In this document: in pieces, positions 42,779 to 51,317 of the stretch
Layout: each line of letters opens with the position of its first letter
Position numbering within the stretch: position 1 is the first letter of the stretch
DNA from: Hyphomonas polymorpha PS728
Lineage (GTDB): Bacteria; Pseudomonadota; Alphaproteobacteria; Caulobacterales; Hyphomonadaceae
Direction of reading: 5' to 3'
Length of the DNA: 64,000 nucleotides
Assembly (NCBI RefSeq): GCF_000685315.1
Contig: NZ_ARYM01000010.1
Location: forward strand, 62,001-126,000
Translations under genes and position numbers: made by a program
Notes under the pieces: generated by a model
What the model saw: the letters and a program-made list of their open reading frames with translations, nothing else
Told to the model about the DNA's origin: nothing
Database searches by the model: none

Positions 42779-44128
42779 TCAGCTGACGCCGTCTTCGGCT
42801 TTCACCGCGCTCACCGCATGGTCGAGCGCTTTCTGCATCAGGGCTTCATCCAGTGCTTCAGCCATAACGCGAATAAGCGGCTCGGTTCCGGATTTGCGCA
42901 CAACCATCCGACCACGGTCGGCGAGCATATCATCCGCCTCTGCCAGCGCGGCCTTGACCCTATCACTTTCGAGAGGGTTCGCGCCGGAATAGCGTATGTT
43001 AACGAGCTTTTGTGGCGCGGGCTTGAAGACGCGCAGCATGTCTGATGCCTTGCCACCGCGGGCGGCGAGCACTGACAGGACCTGAAGTCCTGCCAGAAGG
43101 CCATCTCCTGTCGTGGAGACGTCCGACAATATGATGTGCCCGGACTGTTCGCCCCCGAGATTAAATCCGTGTGCGCGCATATGCTCGCCCACGTATCGAT
43201 CGCCGACCTTTGTTCGGGCGAGGGTCAAGCCCTCGGCTTTCAGAAATTCCGACAGCCCCATATTTGACATGACGGTCGCGACCATGCCGCCGCCCTTGAG
43301 GCGGCCGGTGCGGTGCATCTCTCCGGCAATGAGACCCATTACCTGATCCCCATCCGCTTCCATGCCTGTCTCATCTATCACGATCAGCCGGTCCGCGTCG
43401 CCGTCCAGGGCGATGCCGATATCCGCGCCGGTTTCCAGAACGGCTGCTTTCAGAGCGCCCGTTGCCGTCGAGCCGACGCCGGCATTGATATTCACACCAT
43501 CGGGCGCGTTGCCGATGACCGTAAGCTGCGCGCCAAGTTCTCTCAGCGCTGCTGGCGCGGTCTCGAAACCTGCTCCGTGCGCGCAATCGAGCACGACCTT
43601 CAGTTTTGAAAAGTCTCGCGCCCCGGTCAACGTGTCGAGGCAGCGCCGGACATATCGGGCTGGGGCGCCCGCAAGCTCGCGGGGGAGGGCGATTTCTGCG
43701 GGGGCAGCGTAGTCTCCCTCGAGCGCCGCGCTCATGCTGGCCTCCAGTGCCTCCTCAACGGTATCGTCAAACTTCACACCATCGGGACTGAAGAGCTTGA
43801 GGCCATTGTCTTCGAACTTGTTATGGCTCGCCGAGACCATTACGCCGAGGGCGGCCCCGGTTTCGCGGGCCATCAACGCGACGGCGGGCGTCGGCACTAC
43901 GCCCAGGCGCACGGGGGTTATGCCCATGGAGGCAAAACCGGCGATCAGGGCTGCTTCTATCATTTCGCCGGACCGGCGCGTATCGCGGCCGATCACCACT
44001 TCGCGCCCGCCTTGCGGCGCGAAGGTCCGCGCAGCCGCTATGGAGAGGCGCAGCGCCGTTTCGGCGGTCATCGGCTTCTTGTTGATGCGGCCGCGGATGC
44101 CGTCCGTTCCAAAATACTGGCGTGCCAT
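42779..44128 (-). CDS. glmM: Phosphoglucosamine mutase GlmM
   Basis: GlmM converts glucosamine-6-phosphate to glucosamine-1-phosphate, feeding peptidoglycan and lipopolysaccharide synthesis. The 449-residue product begins QYFGTDGIRGRINKKPMT, has the phosphoserine site SASHNKFEDNG (Ser101), the metal loop DGDADRLIVID and the sugar-binding GGEQSGHI, plus the phosphate-binding KSGTEPLIRVM near the end. GGAGGAAAG precedes the ATG. Although often next to ftsH or folP, here it is 15 kb from ftsH, with cysQ just upstream. Confidence 0.97.
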   Translation of the reverse strand: MARQYFGTDGIRGRINKKPMTAETALRLSIAAARTFAPQGGREVVIGRDTRRSGEMIEAALIAGFASMGITPVRLGVVPTPAVALMARETGAALGVMVSASHNKFEDNGLKLFSPDGVKFDDTVEEALEASMSAALEGDYAAPAEIALPRELAGAPARYVRRCLDTLTGARDFSKLKVVLDCAHGAGFETAPAALRELGAQLTVIGNAPDGVNINAGVGSTATGALKAAVLETGADIGIALDGDADRLIVIDETGMEADGDQVMGLIAGEMHRTGRLKGGGMVATVMSNMGLSEFLKAEGLTLARTKVGDRYVGEHMRAHGFNLGGEQSGHIILSDVSTTGDGLLAGLQVLSVLAARGGKASDMLRVFKPAPQKLVNIRYSGANPLESDRVKAALAEADDMLADRGRMVVRKSGTEPLIRVMAEALDEALMQKALDHAVSAVKAEDGVS

Positions 44129-44150
44129 GCTTTCCTCCGAGGACGGCCGT

Positions 44151-44939
44151 TCAGCGCGGCGTCACATCTCCAAAGACGACAAAACTGGGATTATCGTATC
44201 CGCGTTCTCTTTTGCCATAAAGAAGGGGTTCGCCGGTGATCGTCAGGACGCGCCCTCCGGCAGCTTCCACAACGGCCTGGCCCGCGGCTGTATCCCACTC
44301 CATCGTGCGACCAAGACGCGGGTACACGTCCGCTTCCCCTGCCGCCACGAGACAGAATTTCAGAGCAGATCCAGCACCCTTGATTTCAGCAATCGGATAC
44401 CGGGAGAGCCACTCATCCGTATCGGGACTGCGATGGGATTTCGAAGCAACCGCAGTCAGACCAGCCGCGGGGGCGGGCCGGATTCTCAGCGGTGCACGTT
44501 TGGTGGGAACCGGGCCGTCGGGGGCGGCTTTTGCCTGCCAGGCGTGCGTGGGGCTTTCTGCCACGAACAGACGGTGCTGCGCGGGAACGTAGACAACTCC
44601 CATGACCGGGCGGCCATGTTCGATAATGGCAATGTTCACGGTGAACTCGCCGTTCTTGGCGACGAACTCCTTGGTGCCATCCAGCGGGTCGACGAGCGCA
44701 AAGCGGGCGCCATGTTCCGGGATATGGCCTCCTGCGACGGATTCCTCGGCAATGACCTGCAGGCTGGGGTCTGCTTCAGCGAGGCCCTTCAGGATGACCG
44801 CTTCAGCGAGACCATCGGCTTCTGTCAGGACCGAATGGTCATCCTTGTGGCTGACGCTGAAATCCGTGCGGTAGACCCGCATGATCTCTTTTCCAGCGGC
44901 GAGAGCGATGGCGGCGAGAGTGGTGGCGTTGAGAGACAT
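44151..44939 (-). CDS. cysQ: 3'(2'),5'-bisphosphate nucleotidase CysQ
   Basis: CysQ hydrolyses PAP to AMP, removing a by-product of sulfate assimilation. The 262-residue product has the lithium-sensitive phosphatase motifs: the metal-binding DPLDGTKEF near residue 90 and WDTAAGQAVVEAAGG near 215, within the inositol-phosphatase fold. The start at 44939 (MSLNATT) is chosen; a TTG at 44960 would overlap the upstream gene's stop. It lies 17 bp after the FKBP gene and 22 bp before glmM, so the three may form one transcript. Confidence 0.9.
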   Translation of the reverse strand: MSLNATTLAAIALAAGKEIMRVYRTDFSVSHKDDHSVLTEADGLAEAVILKGLAEADPSLQVIAEESVAGGHIPEHGARFALVDPLDGTKEFVAKNGEFTVNIAIIEHGRPVMGVVYVPAQHRLFVAESPTHAWQAKAAPDGPVPTKRAPLRIRPAPAAGLTAVASKSHRSPDTDEWLSRYPIAEIKGAGSALKFCLVAAGEADVYPRLGRTMEWDTAAGQAVVEAAGGRVLTITGEPLLYGKRERGYDNPSFVVFGDVTPR

Positions 44940-44956
44940 CTGTGAGCTGACGGCCT

Positions 44957-45847
44957 TCAACGCATCACGTCAAGCAGTTCGACTTCGAACTGCAGGGCCG
45001 TGTTGGGCGGGATCGGGCCGCCTGGCGTGCCCTGTTCGCCATAGCCAAGCTCGGAGGGAATGTAGAGCATCCAATGGTCGCCGGGTTTCATCATGGCGAG
45101 GGCCTCGACCCAGCCGCTGATCAGCTGATTGGAGGGGAACACTTCCGGATCGCCGCGCTGGTAGGAACTGTCGAACAGCTCGCCTGTGTCCGCCAGGCGG
45201 CCTTCATAGTGCACGACAACGAGTTGCCCGCCGACGGGCGGCTGGCCTGCGGCATCTCCGCTTTTCAGAATGATGTATTGCAGTCCGCTATCAGTCTTCT
45301 GGACTTCGAGAAGCTCGGGATTCCAAGGATAGTATTTTGCCCAGGCGGCCGCGTCCGATTTCTTGGGTTCCACGATGCCGAGAAGCGACACGTAGAAGAC
45401 AAGATCGTCTCCAGCCTTGATGACATTCCCGCGCGCCTGCTGGCCGTAGGCGAAGCGATTGGGAATGTAGAAGACAAACTCGTCGCCTTCGCTCATCTCC
45501 TGAAGGCCGATGGTCCAGCCGGGGATGACCTGGTCCAGGCGGAATTCGGCGGGTGAGCCCCGATCCAGGGAGGAATCGAATTTTTCCCCGGTCGGCAGGC
45601 GGCCATCATAATGCACGCTGACCCGGTCAGACGAGACCGGCTTCTTGCCGTCCTTGGGGCCTTCTTTCACGACAATATACTGGACACCGCTTTCCGTCGT
45701 CACGATCCCTTTGGCGTCAGGGTTCCAGGGAAGGTATTTATCGACAGGAGATGTCATAGCGGATTCCTCGGCAGCGCCTTGGGTTTGCGGGGCGCAAGCG
45801 GCCAGCGAAACGCTGAGAGCTGCGGCGATAAATAAGGCGCGGAACAT
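44957..45847 (-). CDS. Double-domain FKBP-type peptidyl-prolyl isomerase lipoprotein
   Basis: This 296-residue product has a lipoprotein signal (LAAC, Cys18) and two tandem FKBP domains, at about residues 50-160 and 180-295. Each is preceded by the same short leader (KYLPWNP and KYYPWNP, then T-x-SG-x-QYI), which shows an internal duplication. Both have the VHYDGRL/VHYEGRL and FDSS motifs and the basin segments of FKBPs. They would speed proline isomerisation in exported proteins. The ATG at 45847 follows GGAGG; the longer open frame has no signal. It is likely the first gene of an FKBP-cysQ-glmM transcript. Confidence 0.9.
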   Translation of the reverse strand: MFRALFIAAALSVSLAACAPQTQGAAEESAMTSPVDKYLPWNPDAKGIVTTESGVQYIVVKEGPKDGKKPVSSDRVSVHYDGRLPTGEKFDSSLDRGSPAEFRLDQVIPGWTIGLQEMSEGDEFVFYIPNRFAYGQQARGNVIKAGDDLVFYVSLLGIVEPKKSDAAAWAKYYPWNPELLEVQKTDSGLQYIILKSGDAAGQPPVGGQLVVVHYEGRLADTGELFDSSYQRGDPEVFPSNQLISGWVEALAMMKPGDHWMLYIPSELGYGEQGTPGGPIPPNTALQFEVELLDVMR

Positions 45848-45931
45848 GGCGCTAGCCTCCTGAAAGGGCTGAATTGTCGGGTGCTCTCTAGGCTGGTTTC
45901 CCGGGTTAGTCACGTGTCCCGGAGGGGTACC

Positions 45932-47158
45932 CTAAATGGCGCGGGGCGGGTATCCCGCCTGCGCCAGGGCGTCGATGACTTCCTGCGTGTGCTGGCTGTC
46001 CCGCGTTTCCATCAGGATGTCGAACTCGGCGCCTTTGGCCGGCACATCCAGTGCAATCCGGTTATGCGCCACTTCCATGATGTTTGCGCCCTGATCCCCG
46101 ATGATCTTGGACACCAATGCCAGAAGGCCGGGCCGGTCATCCCCCACGATGCGGATGCGGGCCAGGCGGTTCTCGCGAACGAGCGCGCGCGTCAGGACGG
46201 AAGCGAGAAGGCGCGTGTCGATATTGCCGCCACAGAGCACCAACCCCACGTTCCGCCCGTAAAAGCGGGAAGGGTGAGCGAGCAGAGCGGCCAGGCCTGC
46301 GGCGCCAGCTCCCTCGGCAATGGTTTTCTCGACTTCCACGAAGAGGGTGATGGCCCGCTCCAGATGTTCTTCCTCCACAAGAACAATGTCATCGACAAGT
46401 TCCTGGGCGATCAGGCGGGTCAGCTGACCCACTTCCTTGACCGCAATGCCCTCGGCGATCGTGGCCCCGCCCATTTTGGGCGACTTGCCGCGCAGCGCCG
46501 CATGCATGCAGGGATACATCGCTGCTTCCACGCCAATGATCTTGATATCAGGCTTCAGGGCTTTTGCGGCAACAGCGATGCCGCTGATCAGGCCGCCCCC
46601 GCCGATCGGAACCACGAGCGTATCGAGGTACGGATTGTCCGCCAGCATTTCCACCGCGATTGTGCCCTGGCCGGCAATGATGTCCGCATCATCAAAGGGG
46701 TGGATGAAGGTCAGGCCTTCTTTCTCGCCCAGCTTCAGGGCGTATTCCTTGGCCTCGTCAAAGATCATGCCCTCCAGCACCACGCGGGCGCCATGGTCAC
46801 GGGTATGCTCCACCTTGTTGAAGGGGGTGGTCTCGGCCATCACGATGGTGGCTGGAATGCCGAGGCGGCGCGCGTGATAGGCAACGCCCTGGGCATGGTT
46901 ACCGGCTGATGCGGCAATGACGCCGGCTTTCTTTTCCTTATCGGAAAGTTTCACCAGCTTGTTCAGGGCGCCACGTTCCTTGAAGGCGGCGGTGAACTGG
47001 CGGTTTTCGAGTTTGACCCAGACCTGTGCGCCGGTGATCGCCGAGAGCGTTTTCGAATGCGCGAGTTCTGTCCGCTCAATCTGCCCTTCAAGCACTTTGG
47101 CAGCGGCCTGTATGTCGGCCAGGGTAACGGGCAGGGGAGAGGTCAGGGTATCGGGCAT
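45932..47158 (-). CDS. Threonine ammonia-lyase with ACT domain
   Basis: This pyridoxal-phosphate enzyme deaminates threonine (or serine) to 2-oxobutyrate for isoleucine synthesis or catabolism. The 408-residue product has the PLP lysine in ENRQFTAAFKERGALN (Lys60), the phosphate-binding loop VPIGGGGL, and a C-terminal ACT-like regulatory domain with RIRIVGDDRPGLLALVS. This is the IlvA/TdcB-like form common in alphaproteobacteria. The start at 47158 (MPDTLTS) is preferred over a TTG 18 bases earlier. It lies alone between the FKBP gene and the ABC ATPase gene on the same strand. Confidence 0.93.
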   Translation of the reverse strand: MPDTLTSPLPVTLADIQAAAKVLEGQIERTELAHSKTLSAITGAQVWVKLENRQFTAAFKERGALNKLVKLSDKEKKAGVIAASAGNHAQGVAYHARRLGIPATIVMAETTPFNKVEHTRDHGARVVLEGMIFDEAKEYALKLGEKEGLTFIHPFDDADIIAGQGTIAVEMLADNPYLDTLVVPIGGGGLISGIAVAAKALKPDIKIIGVEAAMYPCMHAALRGKSPKMGGATIAEGIAVKEVGQLTRLIAQELVDDIVLVEEEHLERAITLFVEVEKTIAEGAGAAGLAALLAHPSRFYGRNVGLVLCGGNIDTRLLASVLTRALVRENRLARIRIVGDDRPGLLALVSKIIGDQGANIMEVAHNRIALDVPAKGAEFDILMETRDSQHTQEVIDALAQAGYPPRAI

Positions 47159-47203
47159 GATAAAGGGTTCCGGCAAAGCGGCCGCACCCTATTCGGGCGG
47201 GGG

Positions 47204-49039
47204 TTAATTTACAAGCAATCCTGCTGCGCCTGGGGCAGGGTCGTGCTCCGCCACCCAGTGATTGCCGGCCACCTGGACGAGTTGCGGCTGGTACTGATCC
47301 ACATCCGGATCATCTACCAGCTTCGACTTGAGGAAACGGAGGGCGGCGCGGCTGTCGAGGGGGCTGGGCAAATCGCCAGTCAGTTTTACACGCTCACGAG
47401 CGCGCTCGCCGCGCGGATCGGCATTCGGGACTGCCGCGATCAGGCCCTGCGTATAGGGGTGGCGGGCATCTTCATAGATAGCGTTCCGGTCTGCGAGTTC
47501 GACGATCCGCCCAAGATAAAGCACCATCACCCGATGGCTGATCTGGCGGACGACGGCGAGGTCGTGGCTGATGAAAATCATTGAGAGGCCGAACTCCTTC
47601 TGAAGTTCGATCAGCAAATCGACGACCTGCGCCTGAACCGACACATCCAGGGCGGAAACCGCTTCGTCACAGATAACGAGCTGGGGTTTCAGGATCATCG
47701 CCCGGGCAATCCCGACACGCTGGTTCTGGCCGCCGGAGAGTTCGTGCGGATAGCGGTTGATGAGGTTTGGATCGAGCCCGACACGCGGCAGAATTTCGCG
47801 TACCCTTGCCTCGCGCTCGGAGCGGGAGAGGTCCGGCTCATGCACCAGCAGAGGCTCCGCCACTGAGGCACCGATGGTCATGCGGGGATCAAGGCTCGCA
47901 AGGGGATCCTGGAAGACGATCTGGAGTTCATCGCGAAGGCCGTCCATCTCGCTGCGGCTGGCCTTGGCAATGTCCTTGCCAAGCCAGGCAACCTTGCCGG
48001 CAGTCGGTGGAATGAGCCGCAGCACACCCCGTGCCAGTGTCGATTTTCCGCACCCGGATTCTCCGACCACGCCCAGAGTCTCGCCGGGCTTCAAGTCGAA
48101 ACTCACGCCGTTCACGGCTTTGAGGGGTTTGCGCTTTCCAAGCAGGCCGCCCTTGATCTGGATAGGGAAGTGAACCTTCATATCGTCGACCTGCAGAATT
48201 GGTTTTGTATCTGCGGCGGGTGGGGCCGACAGCGGGGGGCGTCCCGGCGGGTCAGGCATATCCAGGCGCGGCACAGCCGCCAGAAGCATTTTGGTATAGT
48301 CGTGCTTGGGGGAATAGAAGATTTCGTCAGTTGTGCCCTGCTCGACGATCTCGCCATGGCGCATCACGATCACCCGGTCACACATGCGGGCAACGACCCC
48401 CATATTGTGCGTAATCAGAACAATTCCGGTGCCTGTTTCGCGCTTGAGTTCATCCATCAGTTCCAGAACCTGGGCCTGGACAGTCACGTCGAGCGCTGTG
48501 GTGGGCTCATCCGCAATCAGAACCTTCGGCCCGCAGAGCATTGCGATGGCAATCATCACGCGCTGCCGCATGCCGCCCGAAAGTTCATGCGGAAACTGTT
48601 CCATGCGCCGGGCTGCCTCCGGGATGCGCACATGCTCCAGCCATTCGATGCAGCGTTCATTGGCTTCTGCGCCCTTGAGGCCCTTATGCAACGCCAATAT
48701 CTCGCGCATCTGCGCGCCGACGGTCATGTGGGGCGTAAGGCTTGTCAGTGGATCCTGAAAGATCATCGACATTTCAGCGCCGCGTATATCGCGCAGCTGT
48801 GCCACCGAGGCTGTCAGCATTTCGGTGTCACCGAAGCGGATGCTGCCTTCGGCCTTGCCGTTTCCGGCAAGCAGGCCCATGGCCGCAAGGGCGGACTGGC
48901 TCTTGCCAGAACCGCTTTCGCCCACGATGCCAACGCACTCGCCAGGCGAAACGCCGAAGGAAATTCCCTTCACGGCGTTCACGGTGCCATCGGGCGTCTC
49001 GAAATCGACCTTCAGGCCGGTCACAGTCAAAAGTGTCAT
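47204..49039 (-). CDS. ABC transporter with two fused ATPase domains (oligopeptide type)
   Basis: The product (about 611 residues from MTLLTV) has two complete nucleotide-binding domains of the dipeptide/oligopeptide family. Domain one has Walker A GESGSGKS (from residue 40) and LSGGMRQRV; domain two has Walker A GESGCGKS, LSGGQNQRVGIARAM and Walker B VICDEAVSALD, each with the C-terminal extension of this family. Such fused proteins normally serve a pair of permeases and a binding protein. None of these is adjacent, so it is an orphan ATPase. The start may also be the ATG at 49045. It lies between the ompW terminator and the threonine dehydratase gene. Confidence 0.92.
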   Translation of the reverse strand: MTLLTVTGLKVDFETPDGTVNAVKGISFGVSPGECVGIVGESGSGKSQSALAAMGLLAGNGKAEGSIRFGDTEMLTASVAQLRDIRGAEMSMIFQDPLTSLTPHMTVGAQMREILALHKGLKGAEANERCIEWLEHVRIPEAARRMEQFPHELSGGMRQRVMIAIAMLCGPKVLIADEPTTALDVTVQAQVLELMDELKRETGTGIVLITHNMGVVARMCDRVIVMRHGEIVEQGTTDEIFYSPKHDYTKMLLAAVPRLDMPDPPGRPPLSAPPAADTKPILQVDDMKVHFPIQIKGGLLGKRKPLKAVNGVSFDLKPGETLGVVGESGCGKSTLARGVLRLIPPTAGKVAWLGKDIAKASRSEMDGLRDELQIVFQDPLASLDPRMTIGASVAEPLLVHEPDLSRSEREARVREILPRVGLDPNLINRYPHELSGGQNQRVGIARAMILKPQLVICDEAVSALDVSVQAQVVDLLIELQKEFGLSMIFISHDLAVVRQISHRVMVLYLGRIVELADRNAIYEDARHPYTQGLIAAVPNADPRGERARERVKLTGDLPSPLDSRAALRFLKSKLVDDPDVDQYQPQLVQVAGNHWVAEHDPAPGAAGLLVN

Positions 49040-49100
49040 AACCATGACGAGTAACGGGCCGGGGCCGGGGCGCAAGAGGCAGCAGCAGATTCAGAGCGCA

Positions 49101-49135
49101 GAAAACGCCGCGCCAGCTGACTAGCAGGCGCGGCG
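49101..49135 (-). terminator. Rho-independent terminator after ompW
   Basis: CGCCGCGCC (49106-49114) and GGCGCGGCG (49127-49135) form a 9-bp stem, and on the minus strand a TTTTC run follows. It lies about 70 bp past the ompW stop and isolates ompW from the ABC gene. Confidence 0.8.
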
Positions 49136-49147
49136 CTCTCGTTTAAG

Positions 49148-49185
49148 CAATACCAGTCTGGGGTTGGGATGGGAGGCTGGTATTG
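49148..49185. repeat. Long-loop inverted repeat with G-rich loop, in the ompW 3' region
   Basis: CAATACCAG (49148-49156) and CTGGTATTG (49177-49185) are perfect arms around a 20-base loop that on the plus strand contains runs GGGG, GGG, GGG and GG. The structure lies between the ompW stop and its terminator. On the plus strand the loop could form a G-quadruplex; in the ompW mRNA it is C-rich. Confidence 0.5.
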
Positions 49186-49207
49186 CCTCGATCTGATCGT
49201 GGCCAGA

Positions 49208-49888
49208 TCAGAACTTATAGCCGAGACCCACGCCTACGATCAGTGGGTTGATGTCCACATCCGCATTCACCTTGGCGCCGAGCGCGGTGGTGAAATCGAC
49301 TGTAACATCGGTATTGATCCAGACCTTCTTGATGTCGGCATTCAGCGCCCAGCCACCTTCCTTGCCATCTAGATCGTAGTCAAACCCGACTTGAAGGGCA
49401 GGACCGAAGCTCGGATCATAGTCGATCCCGTCCGCCACCGGGCCGGCATCTTCATTGAAGAAGAAGGTCGCATTGACCCCAGCGCCCACATACGGCTTGA
49501 AACGGGTGCCGTTCTGGAAATGGTATTGCAATGTCAGGGTCGGGGGCAGAAGCCAGACATCGCCCAGATCGATATTGGCATTGGTCAGGGCGCCCGGCAC
49601 CGTCACGCTGGTTGCTTTCACATCATGGGGTGTCACCCCGAGGATCAGCTCTGCGGCGATACTCTTGGTGAAGAAATAGGTGATGTCGAGTTCCGGGACG
49701 TACTGGTCGCCGATGTCCACGCCGCCCTGCAGGCGCGTGTTACCTACGGACAGAGCGCCGGATTCGTCGGGCAGAACGCCGATGACGCGTGCGCGCACCA
49801 TCCAGGGGTTATCATCGGCCGATGCCGTGCCGGCAAATCCCATCAGGGCTGTGCCTGCCATCAAGGTGGCTGCGAGGAGCTTTTTCAT
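49208..49888 (-). CDS. ompW: Outer-membrane channel OmpW
   Basis: OmpW forms a small eight-stranded barrel with a hydrophobic channel, thought to pass small apolar molecules. The 226-residue product has a signal peptide (KKLLAATLMAGTALMGFAGTASA) and the family features: NPWMVRARVIGVLPDES, ELDITYFFTKSIAAELILGVTPHD, TLTLQYHFQNG, and a C-terminal VGLGYKF ending in Phe for outer-membrane insertion. The start at 49888 is chosen as the only one giving a signal peptide. It is divergent from the alcohol dehydrogenase gene across a 286-bp gap with a long hairpin. Confidence 0.92.
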   Translation of the reverse strand: MKKLLAATLMAGTALMGFAGTASADDNPWMVRARVIGVLPDESGALSVGNTRLQGGVDIGDQYVPELDITYFFTKSIAAELILGVTPHDVKATSVTVPGALTNANIDLGDVWLLPPTLTLQYHFQNGTRFKPYVGAGVNATFFFNEDAGPVADGIDYDPSFGPALQVGFDYDLDGKEGGWALNADIKKVWINTDVTVDFTTALGAKVNADVDINPLIVGVGLGYKF

Positions 49889-49962
49889 TGTCGAAACCCG
49901 CTGTTTTTGTGAGTGATGAGATACAGGTAAGCCTCTGGAATTAAAGGCGAAATTGCCCAGTT

Positions 49963-49989
49963 TGCCGCGCGGCTCCGAGCCGCGCGGCA
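49963..49989. repeat. 13-bp perfect inverted repeat in ompW promoter region
   Basis: Arms 49963-49975 and 49977-49989 (TGCCGCGCGGCTC and its complement) are separated by a single C. It lies about 75 bp upstream of the ompW start and 186 bp upstream of the alcohol dehydrogenase start. No T-run follows on either strand, so it is not a normal terminator. It may be an operator or a structured 5' leader. Confidence 0.6.
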
Positions 49990-50174
49990 CATGCGCTCAT
50001 TTAGGTACTCGTCCGTATTGAGATAAAAATCAGGGGCAGCGATGCTGGATACCAACTGCGTCCTGCTACCTTGGGAGGTGCGGCGCTGTGAGCAGCGCGC
50101 TGCCCTAGGGAAAGGCTTGCCTTGACGCAGCGCACTTGGGAACATGGCGCGTTTTCCGCCTTCTGGAGCTTCCC

Positions 50175-51308
50175 ATGCCGGTTATGAATTTCCTCACGCA
50201 GTGCGTCTTCGATTCTGGCGCACTCAAACAGCTTTCCAAACTCGCAAAGGCGCGGGGCATCACGCGCCCCTTCATCGTGACGGATGCGGGCATCAAGGCT
50301 TCCGGCATCCTTGCAAAGGTCGAAGATGCACTCGACGTCGCCCCTGCCGGCGTCTTTGCCGAAACCGTGCCCAACCCCACCGAGGCGCAAACCAAGATCG
50401 CGACCGCGCTCTACAAGGAATCCGGCGCTGACGGGATCATAGCTGTGGGCGGTGGTTCTTCCATGGACCACGCCAAGGCAATTGGCCTGATGGCGAGCCA
50501 TGAAGGGCCTCTGGAAAATTTCGCGGCGATCGTCGGCGGCTCTAAGCTGGTCGGCAAGATTCCGCCGCTGATCGCCATCCCGACAACGGCGGGAACCGGC
50601 TCGGAAGTGTCCATCGGCATGGTCATCATCATGGAGAATGGGCGGAAGGAAACCTTTGCCTCGCCCAATCTCATTCCGCTTGTCGCCCTCTGTGATCCGG
50701 ACCTTACCATCGGTCTTCCGGCCGGGCTCACAGCAGCAACCGGTATGGACGCGCTGACGCATTGCATCGAGGCTGTGCTCACGCCGGCAATTAATCCGCC
50801 TGCGGAAGCTATCGGCTATGACGGCGCACACCGCGCGTTCGGGATGGGCATGCTGAAGCGTGCCGTCAAGGATGGCTCGGATGAAGAGGCCCGCTGGCAC
50901 ATGATGATGGCGAGCTATGAAGGAGCGCTCGCCTTCGTGAAGGGGCTTGGCGGGGTTCATGCGCTCAGCCACGCCGCTGGGCGGCTGCATGAGAAGAAGC
51001 TTCACCACGGCACGCTGAACGCCGTTTTCCTGCCGCACATCCTGCGATTCCATAATGGCGCCGCAGACGAAAAGTATGCCCGCCTGCGCCAGGCGATGGG
51101 CCTCAAGGCCGGCGCGGATCTGGCCGATGCCATTCAGGATCTCAACAATGCCATCGGCATTCCGCCCACGCTGAGCGCCATGGGCCTGACGGCATCGGAT
51201 GGGCCGGGGATCGTTGAATATGCTCTGGTGGATCTTGCCCATGCGGGCAACCCCCGTGCGATGAGCGCCGACGACTACGCAGCCGTTTACGAGATCGCGC
51301 TGGGCTGA
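50175..51308 (+). CDS. Iron-containing alcohol dehydrogenase
   Basis: The 377-residue enzyme belongs to the group III (iron-activated) dehydrogenases, which use NAD(P) to interconvert alcohols and aldehydes or related carbonyls. It has the nucleotide-binding region GGGSSMDHAKAIGL, the segment IPTTAGTGSEVS, and the metal-binding histidines in MDALTHCIEA, GVHALSHAAGRLHEKKLHHG and related positions. The start at 50175 (MPVMNFL) follows CTGGAG. The gene precedes the glycosylase gene by 9 bp, so they may form a two-gene unit; the substrate is unknown. Confidence 0.93.
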   Translation: MPVMNFLTQCVFDSGALKQLSKLAKARGITRPFIVTDAGIKASGILAKVEDALDVAPAGVFAETVPNPTEAQTKIATALYKESGADGIIAVGGGSSMDHAKAIGLMASHEGPLENFAAIVGGSKLVGKIPPLIAIPTTAGTGSEVSIGMVIIMENGRKETFASPNLIPLVALCDPDLTIGLPAGLTAATGMDALTHCIEAVLTPAINPPAEAIGYDGAHRAFGMGMLKRAVKDGSDEEARWHMMMASYEGALAFVKGLGGVHALSHAAGRLHEKKLHHGTLNAVFLPHILRFHNGAADEKYARLRQAMGLKAGADLADAIQDLNNAIGIPPTLSAMGLTASDGPGIVEYALVDLAHAGNPRAMSADDYAAVYEIALG

Positions 51309-51317
51309 GGAACTTCC

